This document shows positions 12,276-21,583 of a DNA stretch of 64,000 nucleotides, in pieces. Origin of the DNA: Tipula vernalis (taxonomy: Eukaryota > Arthropoda > Insecta > Diptera > Tipulidae); assembly GCA_958295665.1 (NCBI GenBank), contig OY282560.1:311283236-311347235 (forward strand). The letters are read 5' to 3'. Made by a program: the position numbers and the translations under genes. The notes under the pieces were generated by a model. That model was not told the DNA's origin. It did no database searches and was given only the letters and a program-made list of their open reading frames with translations. Each line of letters begins with the position of its first letter. The stretch's first letter is position 1.

Positions 12276-12460
12276 TGTATAGAATAATTTAAATTAATAG
12301 CTCAAAATTTTACTGTACTAAAATGGAATTTTCCATGATAAAACTGTTCTAAATGTTTCTACACTATTCTTACTGGAAAAGTCATGAACTTTCTAGAAGC
12401 TTGGTTTGTAAGTATAAGGATGTAAAGAAAAGTATAAGGATTAAAAAGTGAATTAAGAAA
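12276..12460 (+). repeat. Inverted partial LTR of the 412-like family
   Basis: AAATTAATAGCTCAA through GTTTGT matches the first third of the LTR, but on the plus strand, opposite to the 3' LTR at 10617-11049. It abuts the 5' end of the gag fragment. This is not a normal 5' LTR, because 5' and 3' LTRs must be direct repeats, so an inversion or self-integration is likely. Confidence 0.75.
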
Positions 12461-14370
12461 TCAACCAGGTTCCGAATTAAAATTGCATGATCCAATTTGT
12501 CTTTGAGAAAGCTATTAAGTGGTAATCATTGAGCTACCTTTCACAAAGCCATGTTTGGAAACATTAATTTTATTTTGTAAATTAAATTCTAATTTCGATT
12601 TAACGAGAGATTAGAAAGCTTAGGAATCCGCAGATGGAATTGAAATTCCTCTGTTCCTTTTACCCGATTTAAAAATTGGTCGAATAAATGATTGCTTCCA
12701 AACCTCAGGGAATAAACTACACGATATACTTAAATTAAAGAAATTAGGGAATTTCCACATTTACTCAAAATCAATGGCGAACACCTTCAGGCTAGATCAG
12801 AGGCCGTAAACTGAATCACAGCAGCCACGGGGGGGCTCAAAAACCAAAGCACTATTGAAGGTAATACGCAGATATCCCTGTGTGTTTTTTCTTGGAATCG
12901 ATGATTGCAAGAAACAGCTTCGGGTTGACACAAATTTCATCCTCAATTTCTAAAACCTACATTTTATAGAGAAAATTATTCACGAATATAAATTTCTCTA
13001 AATAATTCGTGGTAGCTTTTGATTTTCGATTAGCTAAATTCTTTAAACGGTGGTTGAACCACGGTTCGGCTTAACTAGAACTAACATAAATCTTCTTAAC
13101 GATTAATTTAAATCCATTAAATAAAACTTTATAAAATTCCGTGCCAGCATCTGAAATTTTCAAATTATAAAACAAACTTCTCCAATCAACATTACCAAGA
13201 AAATTATTTAAAAACGGAACATTGGCATTCTTAAAATCAATTCTAAAATTTTGATCAACGACAGAACAAAATAAAATTTAATTAAAACTGGAGAGGGCAG
13301 GGTTAGAAAGAAAGTGAAGAAGGTGAAGTGACTTGATGATTTACCAGATTGTGTATAAGTAGAATTGGGGTAGTTTCGATTAAAATATTCGTATTTGAAT
13401 TGAAACAGATTCGCTCGTTTCTTATTTAAATCAAATACGTATTTTATACATTCGAATTTGTGCCATATTCAGAAATAGCCGCCCCTCAGCTTTTAAGATT
13501 TAACGTTGAAAATTTAATGTTTGTATCGGATTATAATTTGAATTAAAATGTCGAGAGTAGAGTGGAGCTTGAGTTTCTATTAATTTTTAACGCTTATTAA
13601 ATGGCCATATGGGTAAGAAAATGGTGATGCTACTTATGTAAAGAGAAGTCGTCAAAATATACATGTTGCTGACAATTATGTCAATAATCAATTTGCCTAC
13701 AATCAATTTATAATTCAGATGAGAGATTTACCAACGTCGTCGTGCCTTAGTTAGGAATTACTGATGATAGTAGGATTTCCTAACGAGGATTTAGTTTAAC
13801 ACCTTGGTGTTAACCAAGGTATAAAACTAATTTTGTTGGTGAAAACGTGCACAATTTGACGCTTTTGAACTATATTGACGTTTTATAGCAAAAACACTAA
13901 AATATTGGGCTAATTCGCTCTGCGAGGTGTTTACGTTGCATTTGAAGGACATTCCCCCAATCAGCCACAAATTTTCAATTTTTTAGCACCTATTTGTAGA
14001 AGAACTGGGCTATCCCGTAAGTCATTAATACCCTTTCATTGGACTAAACCGTTGTGTGATGTGTCCCACTTAGTGATTTACATATACTTACTGTTTGTGT
14101 TCAAAGTATTACGATTTGTCGCGAAACAATTACCAATAAGTGTCAGTTGATCGAGCACCTAATTGAAGTTTGTTATAGGAACGAGCAGATCAACAATCAT
14201 TATACCGAAAATGCATTGAAAGTATGCCTACAAGTATTTAGGCAATTCATGTAACTCCTCCCTTACAAAATATTGTTGCTAAAATATCTAAATACATTCT
14301 TCCTTTTCACGCTTTATTAAGAAAAATTCATATTCTTGTAAGTAGCCGTAATAATTTGACCGCCCATTGT
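12461..14370. other. Intergenic DNA, no gene seen
   Basis: AT-rich sequence without a reading frame of note and without a clear repeat structure. A CACGGGGGGGCTC stretch sits near 12825. No RNA gene was recognised. Confidence 0.4.
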
Positions 14371-14790
14371 ATTATTATTATTATTATTGGGGGGGGGGGC
14401 ATGCGGGCGATCAGCCACTTCGCACTGCGACCTAAAAGATCTATTGTGCTGGCCCCTGCTTAATTATCCGCCCAGTCAATATTCAGGTTCTTAATGAACC
14501 TGACAATACTGCCTCCCGGTACGTGATACATACTATCTGGGCTTATTGCTCTCCCTCCTAGATGTTTACTAGAGCATGTAGTTCCGCTAGAAAAACGGTA
14601 GCATTGGAGCTTAAGGACCTCGAGAGGGTTGTCCCACTTCCGTATATTCCTACTCCTGCCCCGTATTCCGTTTGATTTTACTCTTATGAGTTGCTGGGAA
14701 TTGCAAATCACCTGTAGGTCACCCAGCATTACTACAGGAAGGCTAACTAAAACTGGAGGGTGCCTGGTATCCAGAGTCCGCATATTTTGG
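14371..14790 (-). mobile_element. Rearranged 3' fragment of RNase H-bearing non-LTR element
   Basis: The terminal stretch (14400-14575) closely matches the 3' end of the element at 58379-61448: both have GCGACCTAAAAGATCTATTG and encode HLGG(R)..SPDSMY and SLNIDW-type C-termini followed by an ATTATT tail. From 14585 the match jumps to the RNase H region (GAAAAACGGTAGCATTGG), so several hundred bases are missing between. The 107-codon frame at 14460-14783 crosses this junction. Next to the tail is a run of twelve G. Confidence 0.8.
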
Positions 14791-14908
14791 GCTGATTAAC
14801 CTATCAGCCATTCATCTTTCGGCATATGCTGTTCCACCTTAGATTAGGGTTTTTTGTCAAGGTTTTCTCCTTTAGCGCCGTACTTTAGCCTGTGCCAAAT
14901 GGCCAAAA

Positions 14909-15169
14909 ATGTGCCAAGTGGCCTTAGTTACCAGTGGTTGCCACGAGGAGGCAGTACGTACACTTGCGAATTGTGAACAGGTTACCCCTTACACAATTGT
15001 ACCCATCACGCAGCTGCCTAATGAAAAGACCAGAACAGCTCACGTGATGCGCACTCTACTGGAAGGTTACGGAGCTGGTAGTTTAATCTACTCAACTTTG
15101 ATCCCCCCCTACAATAGACGCCAAACCACCACCGCCCACTGTAAGTACCTGTTGAAATTACTCGGATGA
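14909..15169 (+). other. 86-codon reading frame of unknown nature
   Basis: The frame runs into the copia LTR (which starts at 15150), so its last codons are transposon-derived. The composition is less AT-rich than the neighbourhood. No motif was recognised. It may be a piece of the non-LTR relic to its left or a scrap of another element. Whether it was ever expressed cannot be judged. Confidence 0.2.
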
Positions 15170-15325
15170 TTCCAGATAAAAGTTAGGATAAACTTAGACC
15201 AAACCCTACTCAAGTGAAAAATAAAACGTCTTTTCGTTTGTTAGCCAGTACACACACTAAACTATCATTTATTTTTCATTTCATTGTCCTACTCAGTTTG
15301 ACAACTGATCGAAATACGCTCAACA
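15150..15325 (-). repeat. copia 3' LTR (176 bp)
   Basis: On the minus strand it opens TGTTGAGCG and closes AATTTCAACA, so both ends carry the TGTTGA/TCAACA inverted pair. It is bounded by the polypurine tract on the internal side and by the GTACC duplication on the outside. Confidence 0.95.
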
Positions 15326-15381
15326 CTCCCACTTTTTGATACAGTTGCCTATTTTTGTTTTGCGTTACAATATTTTTTCGT

Positions 15382-16593
15382 TTAAATATTTTTGAGTCTT
15401 TCGACCTTTTTTATTGCAATCATATTGCAAATATTCTCGAAACGATCTTTTTTCAATCCTTTGGTAAAGATGTCTGCCAATTGCTCGTCCGTTGGCACAT
15501 AATTGAGATCAAACAACCCCTTTTGATATCTTTCACGTATGAAATGATATCTCACGTCAATATGTTTGGTCCTTTTGTGAAATTCTGGATTTTTCACCAA
15601 CCGTATTGCGCTCTGGTTGTCCATGTTAAGCACTGGCTTATCTCTCATGCCCACCAGTTCAGTAATTAACCCGTAAAGCCAGATCAGTTCTTTCACAGCC
15701 GTTGCTGCCGCCATGTACTCTGATTCCGTTGTTGATAACGCAACAGACTTTTGTATTGTTGATTCCCAGCTGATCGGCCCACCATTCAACAAAAAGATAA
15801 CTCCAGAAGTTGATCGTCTTGTTGCAGTGTCTCCCGCATAATCTGCGTCACTGTAACCAACCAAATCACACTGTCCACCTCCTTCAAAGTAGATTCCATA
15901 ATCAGCTGTTCCCTTTATATACTTGAAAATTCTTTTCACTGCATTTACGTGTGTATTCGTCGGTTTTTCAAGGTTACGGCTTGCAACTCCCACTGCATAT
16001 TGTATGTCAGGTCTTGTTGCAACGCATAGATACATTAAGCTTCCAATAGCCTCCCTGTATTGAAAATCTTTATTTAATTCAGAGTTTTCGAACTTACTTG
16101 CTGTTTGATTTATATCGACCGGAGTCGATACGCTTTTGCATTCTTCCATGCCAAATTTAACCAAGGTTTTTTGTGTAAATGCCGCTTGACTTAGATAAAT
16201 GTCACCATTTACCATTTTTCTTATCTCCATTCCAAGGAATGTATTCACGTCAAGCGTTATTATATCGAATCTTGCTTTTAGATGTGCAATCACCGGAATG
16301 ATATCGTCTTCATCATTCGCCACAATCAATCCGTCGTCTACATAGATTGCCAAGAAAATTTTCCTGTCGTTCTGCTTTCGTATGAACAGGCATGGATCAG
16401 CCTTTGATGCGAAACTCTTCACAAGCTGGCACACCCTTCCACTTCCATCGTCGTATCCAACTGGCTGATTCATGTATACTTTCTCACTCAGCTCACCATA
16501 TAAAAATGCCGTTTTCACATCGAATTGACAAAGTTTCATCTTATCCGCCGCTGCAAGTGATAATATAGCACGAATTGAAGTGTATCTTACCAC
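15382..16593 (-). pseudogene. copia reverse transcriptase and RNase H
   Basis: A 403-codon open frame covers most of the Ty1/copia reverse transcriptase and all of RNase H. Visible are the FDVKTAFLYGELSE segment, the YVDDGLI active site, the SLMYL...RPDIQYAV segment, the RNase H start GYSDADYAGD, the ALSTTESEYMA glutamate motif and the C-terminal HIDVRYHFIRE and DIFTKGL blocks. The conserved KSLYGLKQ-type motif is missing: VKSF runs straight into ASKADPCLF, an in-frame loss of roughly 25 residues. The frame is open, but the enzyme is unlikely to work. Upstream the coding continues to 16735 across a stop. Confidence 0.92.
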
Positions 16594-16734
16594 TGCACTG
16601 AACGTCTCTTGGTAGTCAATTCCATATTCCTGAGTGAACCCTCTAGCAACCAGCCTGGCCTTGTAACGCTCAATGTTGTCATCAGTGTCATACTTGATCT
16701 TATATACCCACTTGTTGTCAATGACCTTTTGATT

Positions 16735-17340
16735 TTATTGTGGCCGCATCAATATCCATGTTTCATATTTGATTAACGAGTCGTGCTCTTCGTTCATCGC
16801 CGCAATCCAGTTGTCTTTTTCTTTCGATCCAACTGCTTCATGGTAAGTTAATGGTTCACTTGCCATTGATAGCATTGCCGATGCCATTTCCGCTCTGTTG
16901 CAATTTTTCTCCACGCAGCAGTCACAATTTCGTTTCTTCGTTTTTCCCCGATCACGCAAGCGTTCATCGACGACGTTCCCCTGATTTAGCGAACACCATC
17001 CACTCTTGATCTTTGACGATGATGCGTTGCCTTCATCCACTGCATCCTCGAAATTGCTGACTTCTTCGACGTCATCTTCATCGCATTTGTCTGTGTTGAT
17101 TTCGTGTCCTTTTCCACTATCTACTTTCCCCTCGTGTTTGATCGGAAATTCAACAGTGTCTGCCTCTACAAACTTCACATCTCTAGCCAATTCAATTTTC
17201 TTTGACTCAGGATTCCAAATGCGATAGCCCTTAATGTTTTCATCATATCCAACAAAAATGCATTTTGTTGCCTTTGGATCAAGTTTTTGTCTTTGTTGCT
17301 TCGGAATGTGTGCATACACTTCCGAACCAAAAACCTTCAA
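16735..17340 (-). pseudogene. copia integrase C-terminus and start of RT region
   Basis: Opens with KVFGSEVYAHIP and KATKCIFVGYDENIKGYRIW, the usual copia segment after the integrase core. An acidic linker follows, then EAVGSKEKDNWIAAMNEEHD, the start of the reverse transcriptase region. A stop after residue 201 interrupts what should read on into the NKWVYKIKYD segment at about 16700. It overlaps the preceding integrase frame by a few bases, which reflects a frameshift. Confidence 0.9.
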
Positions 17341-17822
17341 ATGATTAAAAACGGTTGGCTTGCTGTACCATAATTCAAATGGTGTTTTTCCAGTAATATA
17401 CTGCTCGTGCCCGTTCTGTTTAATACAAAAACCGCCGTGTTAACCGCCTCCGCCCAGAATTTTTTTTCCATCTGCTTCGCATGTATCATCGACCGTGCAG
17501 CCTTAACCACCGTTCGATTCTCTCTTTCAGCTGATCCGTTTTGCTCCGGCGTGTATGGTACCGTCCGCTGATGCTTGATACCATTTGCTTCAAAAAAACT
17601 CTTTACATCAGAATTTACAAATTCGGTGCCGTTGTCAGTTCTGATGATCTTTACACTGTGACCATGTCGCTTCTCCGCAGACTTCACAAACTTTTTTATT
17701 TTCTCAAAAACTTGTGACTTATTTTTCATACAATAAATAAATCGGAAATGTGAGTAATCGTCCTTAATTAAAAGAAAATACCTGGAGCCACCGAGCGATT
17801 CTATTTGAAAAGGTCCACACAC
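17337..17822 (-). pseudogene. copia integrase catalytic core
   Basis: Contains GPFQIESLGGSRYF, KDDYSHF, IIRTDNGTEF and TPEQNGSAEREN, which carry the D, D and E catalytic residues of the rve integrase fold. FWAEAVNTAVFVLNR follows. The integrase zinc-binding N-terminus is absent: only about 20 bases separate this frame from the protease fragment, where roughly 150-200 codons would be expected. A frameshift near 17400 moves the reading to the next segment. Confidence 0.92.
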
Positions 17823-17841
17823 ACACTGTGATTTTGATTAT

Positions 17842-18237
17842 TCATTCTGGCTTCAGTTCCCGAAAAGTTCTGAACCAAGCCCTGTTGTGACACATGTGAT
17901 CACTCGCACCTGTATCCAAAAGCCAACTATCTGATCGTACGCCCTCTGACGTACACACAAAAGCTTCACCTTCTTTGTCTGAAGTATTTGCTGAAGAGAA
18001 AAAACTTTTATTTCCTTTCTCGGGACAAAACCGACGAAAATGTCCAATTTTGTGGCACTTAAAACATTTCAATGTTTTCGCTTTGTCAGTTACCTGCTTA
18101 TTCTTTTCTTGACTTTTGCCTTGTTTGTGCTTTTGAGTTCCGTGCTTTATTTTTTGTTTTGCAAACAAAGCCTCACTCGATTCTGTCACACCTTTTGCTA
18201 TCCTGCGATTTTCTTCCATGACTAAGCGTGCACGCAA
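17842..18237 (-). pseudogene. copia nucleocapsid zinc knuckle and protease start
   Basis: A basic stretch leads to the CCHC knuckle CFKCHKIGHFRRFC, typical of RNA-binding nucleocapsid, and then to WLLDTGASDHMC, the aspartic protease active site DTGAS. The protease is cut short soon after. One TGA stop near 18280, probably from a TGG codon, separates it from gag. Confidence 0.92.
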
Positions 18238-18273
18238 TGTGTCTAATGTTCGATCCGCTTTGCTTGTCGATTC

Positions 18274-18768
18274 TCAAGCGCTGCTAAAAGAATTGTATTC
18301 ATCCGGTAATGCCATGATAATACGCGCAATTATCATTTCATCAGAAATATTTTGACCCAAATCGTTCAATTGTTGCACCACGTCTTCCACCTTTGCTATG
18401 AATGTCACCATATTTTCTGTTGAATCCTTTGTAATTAAGAAAAAATTCTGATTAAGCATTAACATGCTTGTTTCATTCTTTTGCTCGAACACTGAATTTA
18501 ATTTGTCCCACATTGCCTTCGCACTTGTACAATTTCTGATGTGTGTAACAATGTTACTCGCCACGGTTGTTCCGATCATTCGCTGTGCACGTGCATCCTT
18601 TTTCAACCATGCACTCAATGAATCGCCTGCATCACTTGGCCTTTTACTTGTCCCATCCACAACATCATAAATTTCCGAAGCAATCAAACCAAGTTTCACT
18701 TGAAATTTCCATGTCAAAAATTGCTTCGCCTCCTGCAATTTCTCAATTTTAATTGTGTCTGTTTCCAT
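18274..18768 (-). pseudogene. copia gag N-terminal region
   Basis: The likely start is the methionine at 18768 (METDTIKIEKL). An earlier in-frame methionine at 18822 lies in non-conserved leader. WKFQVKLGLIASEIYDVV, AKAMWDKLNSVFEQKNE and FIAKVEDVVQQLNDLGQ match the UBN2-type copia gag. The frame ends in a single stop that separates it from the zinc-knuckle part. The nested non-LTR insertion begins only about 90 bases upstream of this start. Confidence 0.9.
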
Positions 18769-18866
18769 TGTGTTCAATATTTTTCCACAATTTGTCCCGT
18801 TAATACATACGTGCATGCACAAGATTCTATCTTTTTTTCATCCAAAGATATCCTTCTCATGGGTGT

Positions 18867-19558
18867 TTGAAGCTGGGCTATATTCCTAGGTACTGGACGG
18901 AGGTCAATGTGGTGTTCATACCGAAAGCGGGGAAAAGCTCACATGTATATCCTAAGGACCTAAGACCAATAACTCTACCATCCTTAATTTTGAAAACATT
19001 GGAAAGGCTGCTGGATGTATACATCAGAGATAAAATAGGTGCCAGGAAGTGGGCATCGTCTCAGCATGCGTACACAAAGAGTAGATCTGTGTACACTGCT
19101 CTGCACGCCTTGGTGTCTACGATTGAGAAATCGATTAATTCGAAGGAATTCTGTTTGGTGGCCTTCCTGGATATAGAAGGCGCCTTTAATAATGTGAAAG
19201 CGGAGGCAATCAAGGAGGGATTGTCAGTTTTGGAGGTGGACGTTCCTCTGATAGGGTTAATCAATTATATGCTGGGAAGCAGGATTGTTAGCTCGAAGTT
19301 AGGGGACTCCAACTTCAAGAGGCGAGTAACTAGGGGAACTCCGCAGGGGGGGGGTTCTGACCCCTCTTCTCCCGTGGTAAACGGGTTACTACTTGAATTG
19401 GGGAGAGAGTGCTGACGTAGCTTTAGCTGTTACCGGGAAATTCCTGGGCACGATTGTAGACGTAATGCAGAATGCGCTTACCATCGTTACGAAATGGGCT
19501 GGCAAATGTGGACTTGATATTAACCCGTCCAAGACAGAGCTGGTACTCTTTACTAAGA
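18867..19558 (+). pseudogene. Non-LTR reverse transcriptase (partial)
   Basis: Begins inside the domain with VVFIPKAGKS, then PKDLRPITLPS, the motif A region VAFLDIEGAFNNV and the motif B segment TRGTPQGG. A G-tract expansion near 19345 and a deletion remove the usual YADD context. Only a remnant reading SADVALAVTGKF remains in another frame, followed by GLDINPSKTELVLF before a stop near 19561. The closest relatives in this window are the elements at 58379-61448 and 63625-64000. The enzyme is inactive. Confidence 0.88.
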
Positions 19559-19569
19559 AATAGAAAATC

Positions 19570-21028
19570 CCGGTAGTTGTCCCTCCTACCTTAAATGGCA
19601 CGAGACTTGCTTTTACTGATAGAGCTAGATATCTGGGCATTATCTTGGACAGTAAGCTTAGTTGGAAGCCCAACATGTTGGAGAGAATAAACAAAGCTAC
19701 TATTGCTTTGTACTCCTGTAGGAACGCCATTGGTCATAGATGGGGTCTGAAGCCGGAGCTGGTACACTGGCTCTACACCGCTGTAGTGAGACCTGTACTC
19801 ATGTACGGGGTGGGTGTTTGGTGGCCAGCTCTGGACAAGGTAACTTACAAAAGTAAGATTGAGAGAGTGCAAAGAACGGCCTGTATGCTTGTTAGCGGGA
19901 CATTGAGGTCGACACCGACAAGTGCCTTAGAGGTTATGTTGCACCTTCTTCCGGTCGACATTTTTGGCAAACAGATGGCGGCAAATACGACTGTACGACT
20001 TGCAGCCGTCTCTCAGTGGAGGTGTCTTAGTATAGGACACTCTACTATCGTCAGATCGTTGAACGATGAGCTGGCGAATCTTGACTACATTAAACCTACT
20101 CTACGCTTCGAGAAGCGATTTCGGACCTCCTTCCCTTCAAGGGAATCCTGGAGGGATAGACCGTTATCGGAAACCGAAGCGTTGCAATTCTTCACAGATG
20201 GCTCCAAGCTAGACGGCAAAGTAGGACTGGAGTATTCTGTGACAAATTAAATGTAAATTTTTCTATTCGTCTCCCTGATTACTGCAGCGTGTACCAAGCT
20301 GAAGTCGTAGCGATTGAGGAAGTTATGACGTGGTTGAAGCATAATGTGTTATCCTCAGACGATATCACAATCTATGTGGACAGTCAAGCGGCGATCCGGT
20401 CGTTAGAATCGGTGTCTTTGGCGTCACGGGTGGCGTTGAGTTGTCACTCATCTCTAAATGAGATGGGTGAGCATTTCAACATTCAGGTAGTCTGGGTCCC
20501 AGGTCACTCGGGCGTCCTGGCGAACTGCAGGGCAGATGAACTTGCTAGGCATGGTACGACTCTCCAGCTGCAACCGGAAAGGGCAAGTCTGGGGAGGCCT
20601 ATCATAGCGCTGAGACAAGCACTTGGGAAGCAGGCGCTATCCTCAGCGGGGGAAAGGGGTCTAACACCCTCACCTGTAGAGTTGCAAGACAAGTTTGGCC
20701 AAAGCTAGACTTGGGGCGCACTAGGGCATTAATATCCTTACGTAGACGTGAATTAAGAACGGTCGTAGGAATTCTCACGGGACACTGCCTTTTTGGAGAA
20801 CATGCAAGAAGGCTGGGTCTAGAGGCTAATGACTTCTGCAGAAGCTGCTTGGACGAAGAGGAGGAAGAGACGTTGGTCTACTTCCTTTGCTCGTGTCCAG
20901 CATTAGCTCTCAGAAGGCACAAACACTTAGGTAAGTTCAGGATGGACTGCCTCTCGGATCTCGAAAACATTAAAGTGCGGGACGTCTTACGCTACATAAG
21001 TAGCTCGAAATGGTTCCAATATGGGTAA
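19570..21028 (+). pseudogene. Non-LTR RT thumb, RNase H and C-terminal zinc motif
   Basis: The frame resumes with RYLGIILDSKLSWKPN and HWLYTAVVRPVLMYG (thumb region). RNase H follows: FFTDGSKLDGK, then after a frameshift near 20247 YQAEVVAIEEV, IYVDSQAAIRSL and VWVPGHSGVLANCRADELA, which together carry the catalytic acidic residues. The last frame (20711-21028) holds a C..C..H..C motif: CRSCLDEEEEETLVYFLCSC. In total at least three frame breaks. This RNase H-plus-zinc-tail layout is typical of the I/LOA/R1 side of non-LTR elements. The exact clade is not settled here. Confidence 0.88.
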
Positions 21029-21095
21029 AAGGGGATACATCCTGTGGTATCACAATGGACCGTCACCGGTCTAAGTGTGCGTAAGCAGCCACTCC

Positions 21096-21114
21096 AACCT
21101 AACCTAACCTAACC
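21096..21114 (+). repeat. CCTAA tandem tail of non-LTR element
   Basis: Four CCTAA-type units form the 3' end just before the target duplication. The element at 63625 has the same tail inverted. This looks like the canonical insect telomere repeat on its C-rich strand, but here it is a transposon 3' tail. Confidence 0.85.
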
Positions 21115-21366
21115 TATCCTTCTCATAAATTGTCTGATCCAATTCGCACTTTTTGTATTCACGTTATCAATCGATTCTGATCACCGATGATGAATTATAT
21201 TTCAATATATTTATGTCGTTATTACTTATTTTTCACTTTCAATATGTCCATGTGATAAATTTTCTATCACCACAATGCATGTAATTTTTCAAAAAATGTT
21301 TTAACCTCTTTTTTCAAAATAACACCACTATTGTGTTCAGGAATTTTTGTTTAACAATTTAGCTTT

Positions 21367-21383
21367 GGTCTGGGCCCATAGCC
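21367..21383 (-). promoter_or_regulatory. copia primer-binding site (initiator tRNA-Met half type)
   Basis: GGCTATGGGCCCAGACC directly follows the 5' LTR on the minus strand. The known Drosophila copia site pairs with the anticodon-stem region of initiator tRNA-Met, cut to a half molecule, and reads GGTTATGGGCCCAG; this one is nearly the same. It is not complementary to a tRNA 3' end ending in CCA. Confidence 0.8.
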
Positions 21384-21578
21384 TGTTTAAATTACTCGGA
21401 TGATTCCAGATAAAAGTTAGGATAAACTTAGACCAAACCCTACTCAAGTGAAAAATAAAACACGTCTTTTCGTTTGTTAGCCAGTACACACACTAAACTA
21501 CCATTTATTTTTCATTTCATTGTCCTACTCAGTTTGACAACTGAACGAAATACACAACTGATCGAAATACACTCAACA
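21384..21578 (-). repeat. copia 5' LTR (195 bp)
   Basis: Nearly identical to the 3' LTR. The extra length is explained by a 17-bp local duplication around CTGA(A/T)CGAAATACACAA and a 2-bp insertion in AACACGTC. The TGTTGA end is outermost at 21578 and is followed by the GTACC target duplication. Confidence 0.95.
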
Positions 21579-21583
21579 GTACC

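Larger units (their letters stand above)
18849..21126 (+). mobile_element. 5'-truncated RNase H-bearing non-LTR element nested in copia
   Basis: The element (18861-21114) is flanked by the 12-bp duplication TATCCTTCTCAT at 18849-18860 and 21115-21126. It starts in mid reverse transcriptase, so the 5' part, including the endonuclease, was never copied. The 3' terminus is not poly(A) but a short CCTAA tandem tail. Its orientation is opposite to copia. Target duplication and truncation are the signatures of target-primed reverse transcription. Confidence 0.93.
15145..21583 (-). mobile_element. Ty1/copia retrotransposon with both LTRs and 5-bp target duplication
   Basis: LTRs lie at 15150-15325 and 21384-21578, flanked by GTACC at 15145-15149 and 21579-21583. 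On the minus strand the order is gag, zinc knuckle/protease, integrase, reverse transcriptase, RNase H, as in Ty1/copia. The polypurine tract AAAAAGTGGGAG (15326-15337) abuts the 3' LTR. The primer-binding site GGCTATGGGCCCAGACC (21367-21383) follows the 5' LTR. A non-LTR element at 18861-21114 interrupts the region upstream of gag. The LTRs differ mainly by a 17-bp duplication and a 2-bp indel, so insertion was recent, yet pol carries deletions and stops, so the copy is dead. Confidence 0.95.

Noticed and set aside
15355..15669. 104-codon plus-strand frame
   Set aside because: Antisense of the copia RNase H; no motif of its own.
21096..21114. Interstitial telomere repeat
   Set aside because: The CCTAA units end exactly at the target duplication of a non-LTR element, so they are its 3' tail.
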